Source of the DNA: Acidobacteriota bacterium
GTDB taxonomy: Bacteria > Acidobacteriota > Vicinamibacteria > Vicinamibacterales > 2-12-FULL-66-21
Direction of reading: 5' to 3'
NCBI GenBank assembly: GCA_016184105.1
Contig: JACPDI010000010.1
Coordinates: 111,820 to 175,819 of the forward strand
Length of the DNA: 64,000 nt
The notes under the pieces were generated by a model. That model was given only the letters and a program-made list of their open reading frames with translations, was not told where the DNA came from and ran no database searches. Of this stretch, positions 26,453 through 34,945 are shown piece by piece. How positions within the stretch are numbered: the first letter of the stretch is position 1; each line of letters starts with the position of its first letter. Both the position numbers and the translations under genes were made by a program.

Positions 26453-27238
26453 ATGGGTGCGTACACGACGATCACCGCCGACCTGATCGAGCACGAGACC
26501 GTCCTGCGGCTCGTTCTGAACCAGCCGAAGGCGAACGTGCTGACCAGCGGGATGCTGGGTGAGCTGGGCGCCGCCCTGCGCGCGCATCGCGGCCGCACGC
26601 ATCTCCGGCTCGTGGTCCTGCGCGGCGCGGGCGGCAACTTCTCGTTCGGCGCGTCGATCGAGGAGCACCGGCGCGATCGCGTCCGCGACATGCTGCAGGG
26701 CTTCCACCTTTTCGTGCGCGAGCTGGCCGCGTATCCGGTGCCGATCGCGGCGCTCGTCGAGGGGCGATGCCTGGGGGGCGCGTTCGAGGTCGCGCTGTGC
26801 TGCCACTTCGTGTTCGCGACGCCGGGCGCGCGTTTCGCGTGCCCGGAGATCAAGCTGGGCGTGTTTGCGCCGGTGCTCGCCGCCGCGGGCGCCCACCGGC
26901 TGCCGGGTGCGCTCGCCGAGCGGATGCTGCTGACGGGCGACGAAATTGACGCGGCCGCCGCGGAGCGCGCGGGACTCGTCGCGGCGATCGTCGACGCGGC
27001 GGACCCGGAGCAGGCGCTGCTGGAGTGGTACCGCGCGCGGCTCGCGCCGCTTTCGGCGTTCGCGCTGCGGCAGGCGACCGCCGCCTTCCGTGACAACTCG
27101 GCGCTCGTGCGCGCGCTCCACCGCGATCTGCCGGCGGTGGAACGGCGGTATCTCGATGAGATCGCCGCGAGCCGCGACGGCAACGAGGGGATCGAGGCGT
27201 TCATCGCCCGCCGCGCCCCCGTGTGGGAGGACGCGTGA
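26453..27238 (+). CDS. dch: Cyclohexa-1,5-diene-1-carbonyl-CoA hydratase
   Basis: 261-residue crotonase-fold hydratase that adds water to the dienoyl-CoA made by benzoyl-CoA reductase, giving the substrate of Had. Start LIEHETVLRLVLNQPKANVL; oxyanion/active-site segments GNFSFGASIEEH (61-72) and EGRCLGGAFEVALCC (103-117), with the short, cysteine-containing signature of Dch. It begins 1 base after the oah stop and its stop overlaps the start of the TetR gene (GTGA), so translation of the whole group is coupled. Confidence 0.92.
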   Translation: MGAYTTITADLIEHETVLRLVLNQPKANVLTSGMLGELGAALRAHRGRTHLRLVVLRGAGGNFSFGASIEEHRRDRVRDMLQGFHLFVRELAAYPVPIAALVEGRCLGGAFEVALCCHFVFATPGARFACPEIKLGVFAPVLAAAGAHRLPGALAERMLLTGDEIDAAAAERAGLVAAIVDAADPEQALLEWYRARLAPLSAFALRQATAAFRDNSALVRALHRDLPAVERRYLDEIAASRDGNEGIEAFIARRAPVWEDA

Positions 27239-27918
27239 AGCCGCGCAACCAGGACATTCTCACCGCGGCGGCGCGACTGCTCGCCGCGCACGGCTACCAC
27301 GGCCTGTCGATGCGCGACCTTGCGCGCGAGACCGGGACCAGCCTCGCGAACCTGTACAACTACTTCGCCTCGAAGGAAGACATCGCGTTCGCGCTGCAGA
27401 CCCGCGCGTTCGAGACGCTCATCGCGTCGGCCGAGCAGGCGACGAAGGATGTCGAGGGACCGGACGAGCGTTTCTACGCGTTCGTCTACAGCCACGTCCG
27501 GTTCATGACGGCCAACCGTGACGTGGCGCGCGTCCTGGTGGAGGAGGCCGGCGAGCTGCCGCCGAAGCGGCGGCGCGCCGTCCGGGCCTTGAAGGAGCGC
27601 TACTTCGAGATCGCGCGCGCGATCGTGGTTGATTTGTACAGGGCCGGCTGCGGGAAGCCGGGCGCGCTGCCCGCCGGTGCCCCGACCGGCGCGGAGGCGG
27701 CGCGGAGCACCTACAACATCTTCGGGATGCTGAACTGGGTCTACGGGTGGTACGACGAAGCGCGCCACGGGACCGTCGAGGACGTGGCGCGGTCGATCTA
27801 CGGCCTCGCGCTCTGCGGCATGGTGGCGCGCTGTCCCTCGTCCGCCATGCTCAGCGGCGTGGAACGTCACGTCGCGCAGTTCCGCGTCCCTTCTCCGATC
27901 GTGAGCGTGGAGGCGTAA
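27235..27918 (+). CDS. TetR-family repressor of the benzoyl-CoA operon (predicted)
   Basis: 227-residue TetR regulator. The DNA-binding helix-turn-helix is at 25-44 (SMRDLARETGTSLANLYNYF), followed by the helical ligand domain with FNIFG-like helices. The GTG start overlaps the dch stop by four bases, and the next gene, bcrC, begins 3 bases after its stop, so the regulator is built into the middle of the operon. Known benzoyl-CoA regulators belong to other families (BzdR is XRE-like, BadR is MarR-like), so TetR control would be different. Ligand probably an acyl-CoA or CoA thioester of the pathway (inference). Confidence 0.85.
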   Translation: MKPRNQDILTAAARLLAAHGYHGLSMRDLARETGTSLANLYNYFASKEDIAFALQTRAFETLIASAEQATKDVEGPDERFYAFVYSHVRFMTANRDVARVLVEEAGELPPKRRRAVRALKERYFEIARAIVVDLYRAGCGKPGALPAGAPTGAEAARSTYNIFGMLNWVYGWYDEARHGTVEDVARSIYGLALCGMVARCPSSAMLSGVERHVAQFRVPSPIVSVEA

Positions 27919-27921
27919 GGG

Positions 27922-29112
27922 ATGCCGGAGACCCACGTCGATCCCTGCGGCGCCGTTCTCGAGCGGGCGCGCGCGCTCGTCGAGGATCGCTCTCTCGCGC
28001 ACGTGCGCGCGTGGAAGACGGCGAATCCGGGGGCGCTGGCGATCGGGTATCTGCCGATCTACGTCCCGCGGCCGCTCTTCGAAGCCCTCGGCTGCCTGCC
28101 GGTCGCGCTCTTCGGCGGCGGCGACGAGCTGGAGATCGTCCGCGGCGACTCGTACTTCCAGTCGTACATCTGCCACATCCCGCGCAGCACGCTGGAGCTG
28201 GGGCTGAGCGGGCACCTCGACCCGCTCGACGGCATGGTGTTCCCGTCGATCTGCGACGTCATCCGCAATCTCGGCGGCATGTGGCGCATGCTGTTCCCGG
28301 ACCGGTACGTCGCGTATCTCGACATCCCGCAGAACTTCGATATGGCGACGGGCGGCCGGTTTTTCGCGCACGCGATGCGCGAGATCGCGGAGGCGCTCGG
28401 TGCGCGCGGCGCGAAGAGGCTGGACGCCGCCGCGCTGCGGCGCGCGATCGGCGGCGAGAACGCGCGGCGCGCCTCGCTCGAGCGGCTGGACGCGATCCGC
28501 CGGGCCGAGCCGTGGCGGCTGCGCGCGTCCGAGGCGTACCTGATCGCGCGCGCCGGCGCCGGGCTGCCCGCGGCAACCCACCGCGCGCTCGTCGACGAAG
28601 CGGTGGAGGCGGCGTCCCGCCGGCCCGCCCGCCTGATCGACAACGCGCGCGTCGTCCTCCGCGGATCGTTCTGCGAGCAGCCGCCGCTCGATCTGATTCG
28701 CTCGCTCGAAAAAGCCGGGTGCGACATCGTGGACGACGACTTCCAGCTCGGACTGCGGACGATCGACGGGGAGATCGCGGTCGGCGAGGATGAGGACCCG
28801 CTGGACGCGCTGGCGCGAACGTACCTCCAGCGCGGCGTGGCCACCGCGTCGCGCTATATCGCGAACGACGTGAAGGGGGCGGCGCTCGTGTCGCGCGTGC
28901 GCGAGTGCGGCGCCGACGGCGTCGTGTTCGCCGCCGCGTCGTTCTGCGACCCCGCGCTCCTGGACCAGCCGATGCTCGAGGCCGCGCTCGACCGCGCGTC
29001 GATCCCGCACACGAGCTTCAAGTTTGCCGAGAACAACGCGCAGTTCCAGACCATCCGGGAGCAGGCGGGCGCCTTCTCCGATTCCGTGAAGCTGTGGGGA
29101 GCCGAGAGATGA
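27922..29112 (+). CDS. bcrC: Benzoyl-CoA reductase subunit C
   Basis: 396-residue subunit of the class I, ATP-dependent benzoyl-CoA reductase (BcrC/BadD), one of the two subunits of the electron-accepting module that binds benzoyl-CoA. It belongs to the 2-hydroxyglutaryl-CoA dehydratase D family. Family features: GYLPIYVPRPLFEALGCLP, YICHIPRSTLELG, DGMVFPSICDVIRN, and the C-terminal NNAQFQTIREQAGAFSDSV. Cysteines in ICH, SIC and SFC contexts are the likely cluster ligands. Spacing of 3 bases to tetR and an ATGA overlap with bcrB show a tight operon. Confidence 0.94.
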   Translation: MPETHVDPCGAVLERARALVEDRSLAHVRAWKTANPGALAIGYLPIYVPRPLFEALGCLPVALFGGGDELEIVRGDSYFQSYICHIPRSTLELGLSGHLDPLDGMVFPSICDVIRNLGGMWRMLFPDRYVAYLDIPQNFDMATGGRFFAHAMREIAEALGARGAKRLDAAALRRAIGGENARRASLERLDAIRRAEPWRLRASEAYLIARAGAGLPAATHRALVDEAVEAASRRPARLIDNARVVLRGSFCEQPPLDLIRSLEKAGCDIVDDDFQLGLRTIDGEIAVGEDEDPLDALARTYLQRGVATASRYIANDVKGAALVSRVRECGADGVVFAAASFCDPALLDQPMLEAALDRASIPHTSFKFAENNAQFQTIREQAGAFSDSVKLWGAER

Positions 29113-30401
29113 GCACACCTGCCGCGGCCGCCGCCGGGGCCAAGGACGAAAGCCAGATCCGCCAGAAGCGCATGATCGGCGAGCACTTCGAGCGGCTCGC
29201 GCGCGCCCGCCACGATGGCAGGAAGGTCGTGTACACGTTCGTGCCCGGCAACCTCACCGAGCTGATCGCCTCGTTCGGCATGCTCTCGGTGCTGCCGGAA
29301 ATCAACGCGCTGCAGTCCGGCATGCGCGGCCGATCGGCCGCGTACATCGCCGAGGCGGAGAAGTCCGGGCACTCCGAGGATGTCTGCACGTACGTGAAAT
29401 GCGACATCGGCATGCTGCGCAGCGGCAACATCGGCCCCACCGGCACGAAGCTGCCCGAGCCGGATCTGTTGCTGCTGTCCTACACGGGCTGCTTCACGTT
29501 CATGAAGTGGTTCGAGCTGCTGCGCGAGCAGTACCGCTGCCCGGTCGCGATGCTGCACGTGCCGTATCAGCCGGACGGTGTCATCACGCCGTCGATGCGC
29601 GCCTACGTGGTCGATCAGTTGAAGAACGAGGTCATTCCGGCGATGGAACGCGTGTCCGGCCGGCGCCTCGATCTCGACGAGCTGACCGCGCAGCTCGCGC
29701 GATCGGCGGCGGCTGAAGACGACCTGGTCGCGGTGTGGGAGTCGGCGCGCCATCGCCCCTCGCCGATCGATGGGTACTTTGGCGGGGTGTACTACGTCGG
29801 CCCGATCTTCTCGGCGTTCCGCGGGTCGGAAGAAGCGGTGGCGTACTACCGCGAGCTGCGCCGCGAGGTGGACGCGCGCATGGCCGCCGGGAAAGGGCCC
29901 GCCACCCCCGACGGGACGCTCGCCGAGGAACGGTATCGCCTCGTCGTCGAAGGGCCGCCGAACTGGACCAGCTTCAACGATTTCTGGCGGATGTTCACCA
30001 GGGAAGGCGCGGTGGCGGTCGCGAGCACCTACACGCGCGTCGGAGGGCTGTACGACACCGGGTTCCGCCACGACGCGTCGCATCCCTTCGAAACGCTCGC
30101 GGATTACTGCCTCGGGTGCTACACCAACCTCGGGCTGCCCGCGCGCGTGGCGCTCCTCGAGCGCTACATCCGCGAGTACCACGCGGACGGGTTCATCATC
30201 AACAGCGTCAAGTCGTGCAACTCGTTCAGCGCAGGCCAACTGCTCATGCTGCGCGAGCTGGAGCGGCGGACCGGCCGTCCGGGCGGCTTCATCGAGTCGG
30301 ACCTGGTGGACCCGCGCTACTTCGGCAAGGCGAACATCGAGAACCGCATCCAGAGCTACCTGCAGATGGTGGACGCGCGCCGGCACGGGGGGTACGCATG
30401 A
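29109..30401 (+). CDS. bcrB: Benzoyl-CoA reductase subunit B
   Basis: 430-residue partner of BcrC (BadE type), same 2-hydroxyglutaryl-CoA dehydratase family. Typical blocks: FVPGNLTELIASFGMLSVLPE, YVKCDIGMLRSGNIGPTG, LLSYTGCFTFMKWFELLRE, MLHVPYQPDGVIT, FGGVYYVGPIFSAFRG and ADGFIINSVKSCNSFSAGQ. Conserved cysteines lie in VKCDIG, YTGCFT and KSCNSF. Together with BcrC it forms the two-[4Fe-4S] catalytic unit that reduces the aromatic ring. Start and stop overlap with bcrC and bcrA (ATGA). Confidence 0.94.
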   Translation: MSTPAAAAAGAKDESQIRQKRMIGEHFERLARARHDGRKVVYTFVPGNLTELIASFGMLSVLPEINALQSGMRGRSAAYIAEAEKSGHSEDVCTYVKCDIGMLRSGNIGPTGTKLPEPDLLLLSYTGCFTFMKWFELLREQYRCPVAMLHVPYQPDGVITPSMRAYVVDQLKNEVIPAMERVSGRRLDLDELTAQLARSAAAEDDLVAVWESARHRPSPIDGYFGGVYYVGPIFSAFRGSEEAVAYYRELRREVDARMAAGKGPATPDGTLAEERYRLVVEGPPNWTSFNDFWRMFTREGAVAVASTYTRVGGLYDTGFRHDASHPFETLADYCLGCYTNLGLPARVALLERYIREYHADGFIINSVKSCNSFSAGQLLMLRELERRTGRPGGFIESDLVDPRYFGKANIENRIQSYLQMVDARRHGGYA

Positions 30402-31753
30402 AGTGCGGCGTGGGCATCGACCTCGGCTCGACGACCACGAAGGCCGTGCTGCTCGACGAGCACGGCGAGATCGTCGGGCAGGGCATCACGAACAGCCGGA
30501 GCAACTACGAGGTCGCCTGCGCGGTCGCGCGCGAGGAGGCGCTGACCGCCGCGCGGCTCAGCCTGCTCGCACGGGCGCTGGAGCAGCTTCCCGGCGAGCA
30601 ACGGACGCGCACGGCGGCGCTCGCCGCCGCGCTCCCGGAAGCGTTCCGCTTCGAGCTGTATCTCGATCAGCTCGCAGACCTCGAAGGGGAGCTGCGCGCG
30701 TGCGTCGGGCAGGTGAAGCCCGACTCGCTGCGCCACGCGCTCGAACCGGCGCTCGACGAGGTGATCGAGCGCATGTCACGCACGGCCGCGTCCCTCTTCG
30801 ACGGCAGCGTCGCTCGCAGGAGCGACTTCTTTCGCGATCTGGCGGGTGCCGCGTTCATGGCCGCCGCCGAAGCGGTCTGCGCGGGCGGCGCCGTGCCGTT
30901 CGAGCGGCTGGCGGGGCTGTTCGATCGCGCCGTGCTCGACGTCGAAACGACGATGACGCGGAAGCCGTTCGACCACGTCCTGCGCCGGGCGATCGCGCGC
31001 GTCACCTCCCAAGACGCCGTCGCCGCGCCCGATGCGGCTGGCGTCGTGGACCTGGTGCTCGCGGCCGCGGCGGGAACGGCGATCGACGAAGTGGCATTCG
31101 TCGGCACCGGCTATGGCCGGCAGACGCTGCCGTTCCCGAAGGAGTGCGTGCGCAGCGAGATTCTGTGCCACGGCCGCGGCGCGCACGCGGCGTTTCCGGG
31201 AACCCGCACGGTGCTGGACATCGGCGGTCAGGACACGAAGGCCATCCAGGTCGACGAGTCGGGCGTGGTCACGTCGTTCCAGATGAACGACCGCTGCGCC
31301 GCCGGGTGCGGGCGCTATCTCGGATACATCGCCGACGAACTGGGCCTCGGCCTTCACGAGCTGGGCCCGCTTGCCATGCGCGCGCACCGGGTCATTCGGG
31401 TGAACTCGACGTGCACCGTCTTCGCCGGCGCCGAGCTGCGCGAGCGGCTGGCGCTCGGGCAGCGTCGCGAAGACATCCTTGCGGGCCTGCACCGCGCGAT
31501 GATGCTGCGCGCCATGTCGCTGCTCGCGCGCTCGGGCGGCGTCCACGACCAGTTCACCTTCACGGGCGGGGTCTGCAAGAACGAGATGGCCACGAAGGTC
31601 CTGCACGACCTCGTCGCCGAACACTACAGCCCCGGGACGAGGGTCAACATCCATCCAGACTCGATCTACATGGGCGCGCGCGGCGCGGCGCTGTTCGCGC
31701 TGGATGACTACCGCGCAGGCCGCGGCGGAGCACCGGCATGGCGCGAATACTGA
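30398..31753 (+). CDS. bcrA: Benzoyl-CoA reductase ATPase subunit A
   Basis: 451-residue ASKHA-fold ATPase (BcrA/BadF). The N-terminal phosphate loop is GIDLGSTTTKAVLLD (5-20), there is a central insertion of about 150 residues that distinguishes BcrA from the shorter BcrD, and the second phosphate region is LDIGGQDTKAIQ (273-284). Cys300, Cys304 (NDRCAAGCG) and Cys339 (NSTCTVF) are candidate ligands for the [4Fe-4S] cluster bridging BcrA and BcrD. ATP hydrolysis here drives electron transfer from ferredoxin to the BC module. Size and insertion place it in the Thauera/Rhodopseudomonas type, not the Azoarcus Bzd type. Confidence 0.93.
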   Translation: MKCGVGIDLGSTTTKAVLLDEHGEIVGQGITNSRSNYEVACAVAREEALTAARLSLLARALEQLPGEQRTRTAALAAALPEAFRFELYLDQLADLEGELRACVGQVKPDSLRHALEPALDEVIERMSRTAASLFDGSVARRSDFFRDLAGAAFMAAAEAVCAGGAVPFERLAGLFDRAVLDVETTMTRKPFDHVLRRAIARVTSQDAVAAPDAAGVVDLVLAAAAGTAIDEVAFVGTGYGRQTLPFPKECVRSEILCHGRGAHAAFPGTRTVLDIGGQDTKAIQVDESGVVTSFQMNDRCAAGCGRYLGYIADELGLGLHELGPLAMRAHRVIRVNSTCTVFAGAELRERLALGQRREDILAGLHRAMMLRAMSLLARSGGVHDQFTFTGGVCKNEMATKVLHDLVAEHYSPGTRVNIHPDSIYMGARGAALFALDDYRAGRGGAPAWREY

Positions 31754-32655
31754 CAACGGCGGGCGTCGACGTCGGCTCCAGCTCGATCAAGGTCGCGATT
31801 GTGCGGAGCCGCGCGGGGGAGGACGGCGACGTGCTGGCCAGGGTGTGGCAGCGCATCCGCCGCCGCAACGTGCACGACGTCACGCGCGCGAGCGTCGAGG
31901 ACTGCTGCTCGGCCGCCGGCGTGCCGCTCGAGTCGCTCGACTACGTCGCATCAACGGGCGACGGCGACGCGGTCCCGTTCCGCACCGGCCACTTCTACAG
32001 CATGACGACGCACGCCCGCGGCGGGCTCTTCCTCGATCCGGAGGCGCGCGCGGTCCTGGATGTGGGCGCGCTGCACTCACGCGCGATCCGGATGGACCAG
32101 CGCGGCAAGGTCGTCGCGCACCGCATGACCAGCCAGTGCGCGTCCGGCACCGGGCAGTTCCTCGAGAACATCGCGCGGTACCTCGGCGTGCCGCTCGAAG
32201 AAATCGGGTCGCTGTCGCAGGCCGCCGCGCGCGCCGAACCGGTGTCGAGCATCTGCGCGGTGCTCGCCGAAACCGACGTCATCAACATGGTGAGCCGCGG
32301 CATCTCCACACCCGAGATCCTGCGGGGCATCCACGAGAGCATCGCGGGCAGGCTGGTGCGCCTGACGAGATCGGCCGGCGCGCAGGGCGTGGTGTTCGTC
32401 ACCGGCGGCCTCTCGCAGGACATCGGGCTCCTCCAGCAGATCGAGGAGCAGATCGCGCGCTCGACCGTGCGAGGCGAGGCGCCGCAGGTCATCCGATCGA
32501 CGCCGGACGCGGTGTTCGCGGGCGCGCTCGGCGCCGCGCTGCTTGCCGCGCGCCGCCACGCCCAGCTGGCCAGCATGGGCCGTTTTCCCGCGGCGGATCA
32601 GAGCCGCGGGTCGCCGGGAAACACGTCTGACGTGACGTCGAGGGGCGTGAACTGA
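31738..32655 (+). CDS. bcrD: Benzoyl-CoA reductase ATPase subunit D
   Basis: 305-residue ASKHA ATPase (BcrD/BadG), overlapping bcrA by 16 bases. Phosphate loop AGVDVGSSSIKVAIV (8-22), second ATP motif AVLDVGALHSRAI (105-117); Cys134 in SQCASGTGQF and Cys173 in SSICAVLAE are the likely cluster ligands. The C-terminal 25 or so residues (after about 280) are longer than in typical BcrD and overlap the 3' end of the opposite-strand SDR gene by 58 bases. It completes the four-subunit reductase. Confidence 0.93.
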   Translation: MARILTTAGVDVGSSSIKVAIVRSRAGEDGDVLARVWQRIRRRNVHDVTRASVEDCCSAAGVPLESLDYVASTGDGDAVPFRTGHFYSMTTHARGGLFLDPEARAVLDVGALHSRAIRMDQRGKVVAHRMTSQCASGTGQFLENIARYLGVPLEEIGSLSQAAARAEPVSSICAVLAETDVINMVSRGISTPEILRGIHESIAGRLVRLTRSAGAQGVVFVTGGLSQDIGLLQQIEEQIARSTVRGEAPQVIRSTPDAVFAGALGAALLAARRHAQLASMGRFPAADQSRGSPGNTSDVTSRGVN

Positions 32656-33524
32656 GGCGCGAGCGCGCCGAGCTGGTCCGCAAGCGAGGACACATCCCAG
32701 CCCCCGGCGCGATACAGCGTCGCGACGGGCCGCGGGAACGAAAACAGCGTGATCTCCGCTCCCCGCACCGCGAACACCTGCCCGGTGATCGCGGCGGCGG
32801 CATCGGAGACGAGGTGCACGGCAAGCGGCGCGATGAGCGACGCGTCAAGGGACCGCAGCCGCTCCAGCCGCCGGCGGGCGGCGTCGCTGTCGCCCGCAGC
32901 CGGCGCCGCGCCCGAAAGCGTTTCGGTCATCCGCGTCGAGGCGAACGGCGCGATGGCGTTGGCGCGGACGTTGAAGCGGCGCATGTCGAGCGCGATCGAT
33001 CGCGTCAGCGCGACGATGCCGAGCTTGGCGGCGGCATAGTTCGCCTGGCCGTAGCTGCCAATGAGGCCCGACGTGGAGGTCATGTTGAGGACGGCGCCGG
33101 CCCCCTGCGCGCGGAAGATCTCCGCCGCGGCGCGCGACACGTTGAACGTGCCTTTGAGGTGCACGGCAACGACGCCATCCCAGTCCTCTTCGCTCATCTT
33201 GTGGAAGATGGCGTCGCGGACGATGCCCGCGTTGTTGACGACGAAGTCGAGCCGGCCCAGCTCCCGCACGGCGCGCGCGACCATCGCGCGCGCGTCGGCG
33301 TGCGACACGACCGACCCGTTGTCGGCGAGCGCCGTTCCGCCTCTCGCGGCGATCTCCGCGGCGACTGCGCCGGCCGGGCGCTCGGCGCCCGGCGCGCCGT
33401 CCACCGCCACACCCGCGTCGTTGACGATGAGCGCGGCGCCTTCGCGCGCCATGGCGAGCGCCAGCTCGCGGCCGATGCCGCGCCCCGCGCCCGTGACGAT
33501 GCCGACCTTGCCCGCAAGTCTCAT
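32598..33524 (-). CDS. SDR-family dehydrogenase
   Basis: 308-residue short-chain dehydrogenase. NAD(P) motif TGAGRGIG (11-18), NNAG (97-100), and the active-site triad Ser150, Tyr163 and Lys167 (QANYAAAKLG). The acidic residue pattern and the 50-residue C-terminal extension resemble the dehydrogenase part of peroxisomal multifunctional enzyme type 2 (HSD17B4), i.e. a hydroxyacyl-CoA dehydrogenase. Next to the benzoyl-CoA operon it might oxidise a hydroxyacyl-CoA of the lower pathway, such as 3-hydroxypimelyl-CoA, but the activity is not shown. The ATG at 33524 gives the standard N-terminus MRLAGKVGIVTG. It is divergent from the DRE-TIM gene by 33 bases. Confidence 0.82.
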   Translation of the reverse strand: MRLAGKVGIVTGAGRGIGRELALAMAREGAALIVNDAGVAVDGAPGAERPAGAVAAEIAARGGTALADNGSVVSHADARAMVARAVRELGRLDFVVNNAGIVRDAIFHKMSEEDWDGVVAVHLKGTFNVSRAAAEIFRAQGAGAVLNMTSTSGLIGSYGQANYAAAKLGIVALTRSIALDMRRFNVRANAIAPFASTRMTETLSGAAPAAGDSDAARRRLERLRSLDASLIAPLAVHLVSDAAAAITGQVFAVRGAEITLFSFPRPVATLYRAGGWDVSSLADQLGALAPQFTPLDVTSDVFPGDPRL

Positions 33525-33557
33525 GAGGCCCCTCTCAGCAGGGACCGGGAGCACGCC

Positions 33558-34877
33558 ATGACCGATGGCATGACCCGTCTGCCGACGGATGCAACGCTAA
33601 TCTACGACTGGAATACGGCGGGGAACGGCTACCCGCACCGCGACCAGCCGGTGGAGCTGAACGACGAGACGCTGCGCGACGGGCTGCAGTCGCCGTCGGT
33701 TCGCGACCCCGCGATCGAGACCAAGATCGAGCTGCTGCGCCTGATGGATCGCCTGGGCATCACCAGCGCCGACCTGGGCCTGCCCGGCGCCGGCCCGCGC
33801 GCCTGCGCCGACATCACCGCCCTCTGCCGCGCCATCGCCGACTCGAAGCTCTCCATCCGGCCGAACTGCGCGGTGCGCACGGTGAAGGCGGACATCACGC
33901 CGCTCGTCGAGATCTCGATGAAGGTCGGATTCCCGATCGAGGCCGCGACCTTCATCGGCTCGTCGCCCATCCGGCAGTACGCCGAGGACTGGACGCTCGA
34001 CGAGATGCTGCGGCTCACCGACGAGGCCGTCAGCTATGCGACGTCCGAGGGGCTGCCGGTCATGTACGTCACCGAGGATACCTGCCGCGCCACGCCCGAG
34101 ACGATCAAGCGGCTGTACTGTACCGCGATTCGCGCGGGGGCCAGGCGGATCTGCGTGTGCGACACCGTGGGGCACATCACGCCGCGCGGCGTCCGCAACC
34201 TGGTGCCGTACGTCCGCCAGATGATCAAGGAAACCGGCGAAGACATCAAGATCGACTGGCACGGCCACAACGACCGCGGGCTGGGGGTCATCAACACGAT
34301 CACGGCGATGACCTCCGGCGTGGACCGGGTGCACGCCACGGCGCTCGGCATCGGCGAGCGCGTCGGCAACTGTTCGATGGACCAGCTCCTGGTGAACCTG
34401 CGGTTGATGGGATACATCGAGAACGACCTGACGGCACTGGCCGAGTACGTGCGGGTCGCGAGCGAGGCGACCGAGGTGCCGATCGCGGTCAACTACCCGG
34501 TGTTCGGGCGGGATGCGTTCCGCACGGCGACGGGCGTGCACGCCGCGGCGATCATCAAGGCGCGGAAGAAGGGAGAAGACTGGCTGGCCGACCGCGTGTA
34601 CTCCGGCGTCCCCGCCGGGATGGTGGGGCGGCGGCAATCGATCGAGGTCGGCTTCATGTCAGGCATGTCCAACGTGGTGTACTGGCTGCACGAGCACGAC
34701 ATCGCACCCGACGAACGCCTCGTCGAAGCCATTTTCACGGCGGCCAAGGAGCGCAACCGCGTGCTGAGCGACGACGAGCTGGTGGAGATCTGCAAGTACG
34801 AAGCGGCCACGCGCGGTCACGACACGCCGATGGACACGCTGGACACGTGGAAGCGGGAAGTCGAGGAGGCGCCGTAG
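33558..34877 (+). CDS. DRE-TIM metallolyase, LeuA-like, substrate unknown
   Basis: 439-residue TIM-barrel enzyme of the isopropylmalate/homocitrate synthase superfamily. The signature ELNDETLRDGLQSPSV (34-49) and the metal-binding HGHND (235-239) are intact, plus GERVGNCSMDQLL. It has no C-terminal LeuA regulatory domain. The family condenses acetyl-CoA with a 2-oxo acid, or cleaves acyl-CoAs. Its place directly beyond the benzoyl-CoA operon and divergent from an SDR suggests a role with the ring-cleavage products, yet a separate biosynthetic job is just as possible. No leuBCD or lysine genes are near. Confidence 0.75.
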   Translation: MTDGMTRLPTDATLIYDWNTAGNGYPHRDQPVELNDETLRDGLQSPSVRDPAIETKIELLRLMDRLGITSADLGLPGAGPRACADITALCRAIADSKLSIRPNCAVRTVKADITPLVEISMKVGFPIEAATFIGSSPIRQYAEDWTLDEMLRLTDEAVSYATSEGLPVMYVTEDTCRATPETIKRLYCTAIRAGARRICVCDTVGHITPRGVRNLVPYVRQMIKETGEDIKIDWHGHNDRGLGVINTITAMTSGVDRVHATALGIGERVGNCSMDQLLVNLRLMGYIENDLTALAEYVRVASEATEVPIAVNYPVFGRDAFRTATGVHAAAIIKARKKGEDWLADRVYSGVPAGMVGRRQSIEVGFMSGMSNVVYWLHEHDIAPDERLVEAIFTAAKERNRVLSDDELVEICKYEAATRGHDTPMDTLDTWKREVEEAP

Positions 34878-34886
34878 CGTGGATGT

Positions 34887-34932
34887 GGGGCGAGCCTTTC
34901 AGGCTCGCCCCCGCGAACCCGAAGGGTTCGCG
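34887..34932. repeat. Tandem hairpins, GCGGACC-type family copy 3
   Basis: GGGGCGAGCC-TTTCA-GGCTCGCCCC (34887-34911) is followed at once by CGCGAACCC-GAA-GGGTTCGCG (34912-34932). The first has the same GATGTG prefix and TTTCA loop as the copy at 23703. Lying between convergent genes, both could stop transcription in either direction. Confidence 0.6.
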
Positions 34933-34945
34933 CGACAGCACTCCG

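Noticed and set aside
25099..29118. A 1339-codon open frame on the minus strand across the benzoyl-CoA operon
   Set aside because: It is antisense to had, oah, dch, tetR and bcrC, all with strong family matches, and its translation is low-complexity Arg/Ala/Asp/His-rich. Long antisense frames are expected at this GC content.
29735..31753. Long alternative-frame extension upstream of bcrA
   Set aside because: The start at 30398 gives the exact BcrA N-terminus and an ATGA overlap with bcrB; the part ahead of it is another frame of bcrB.
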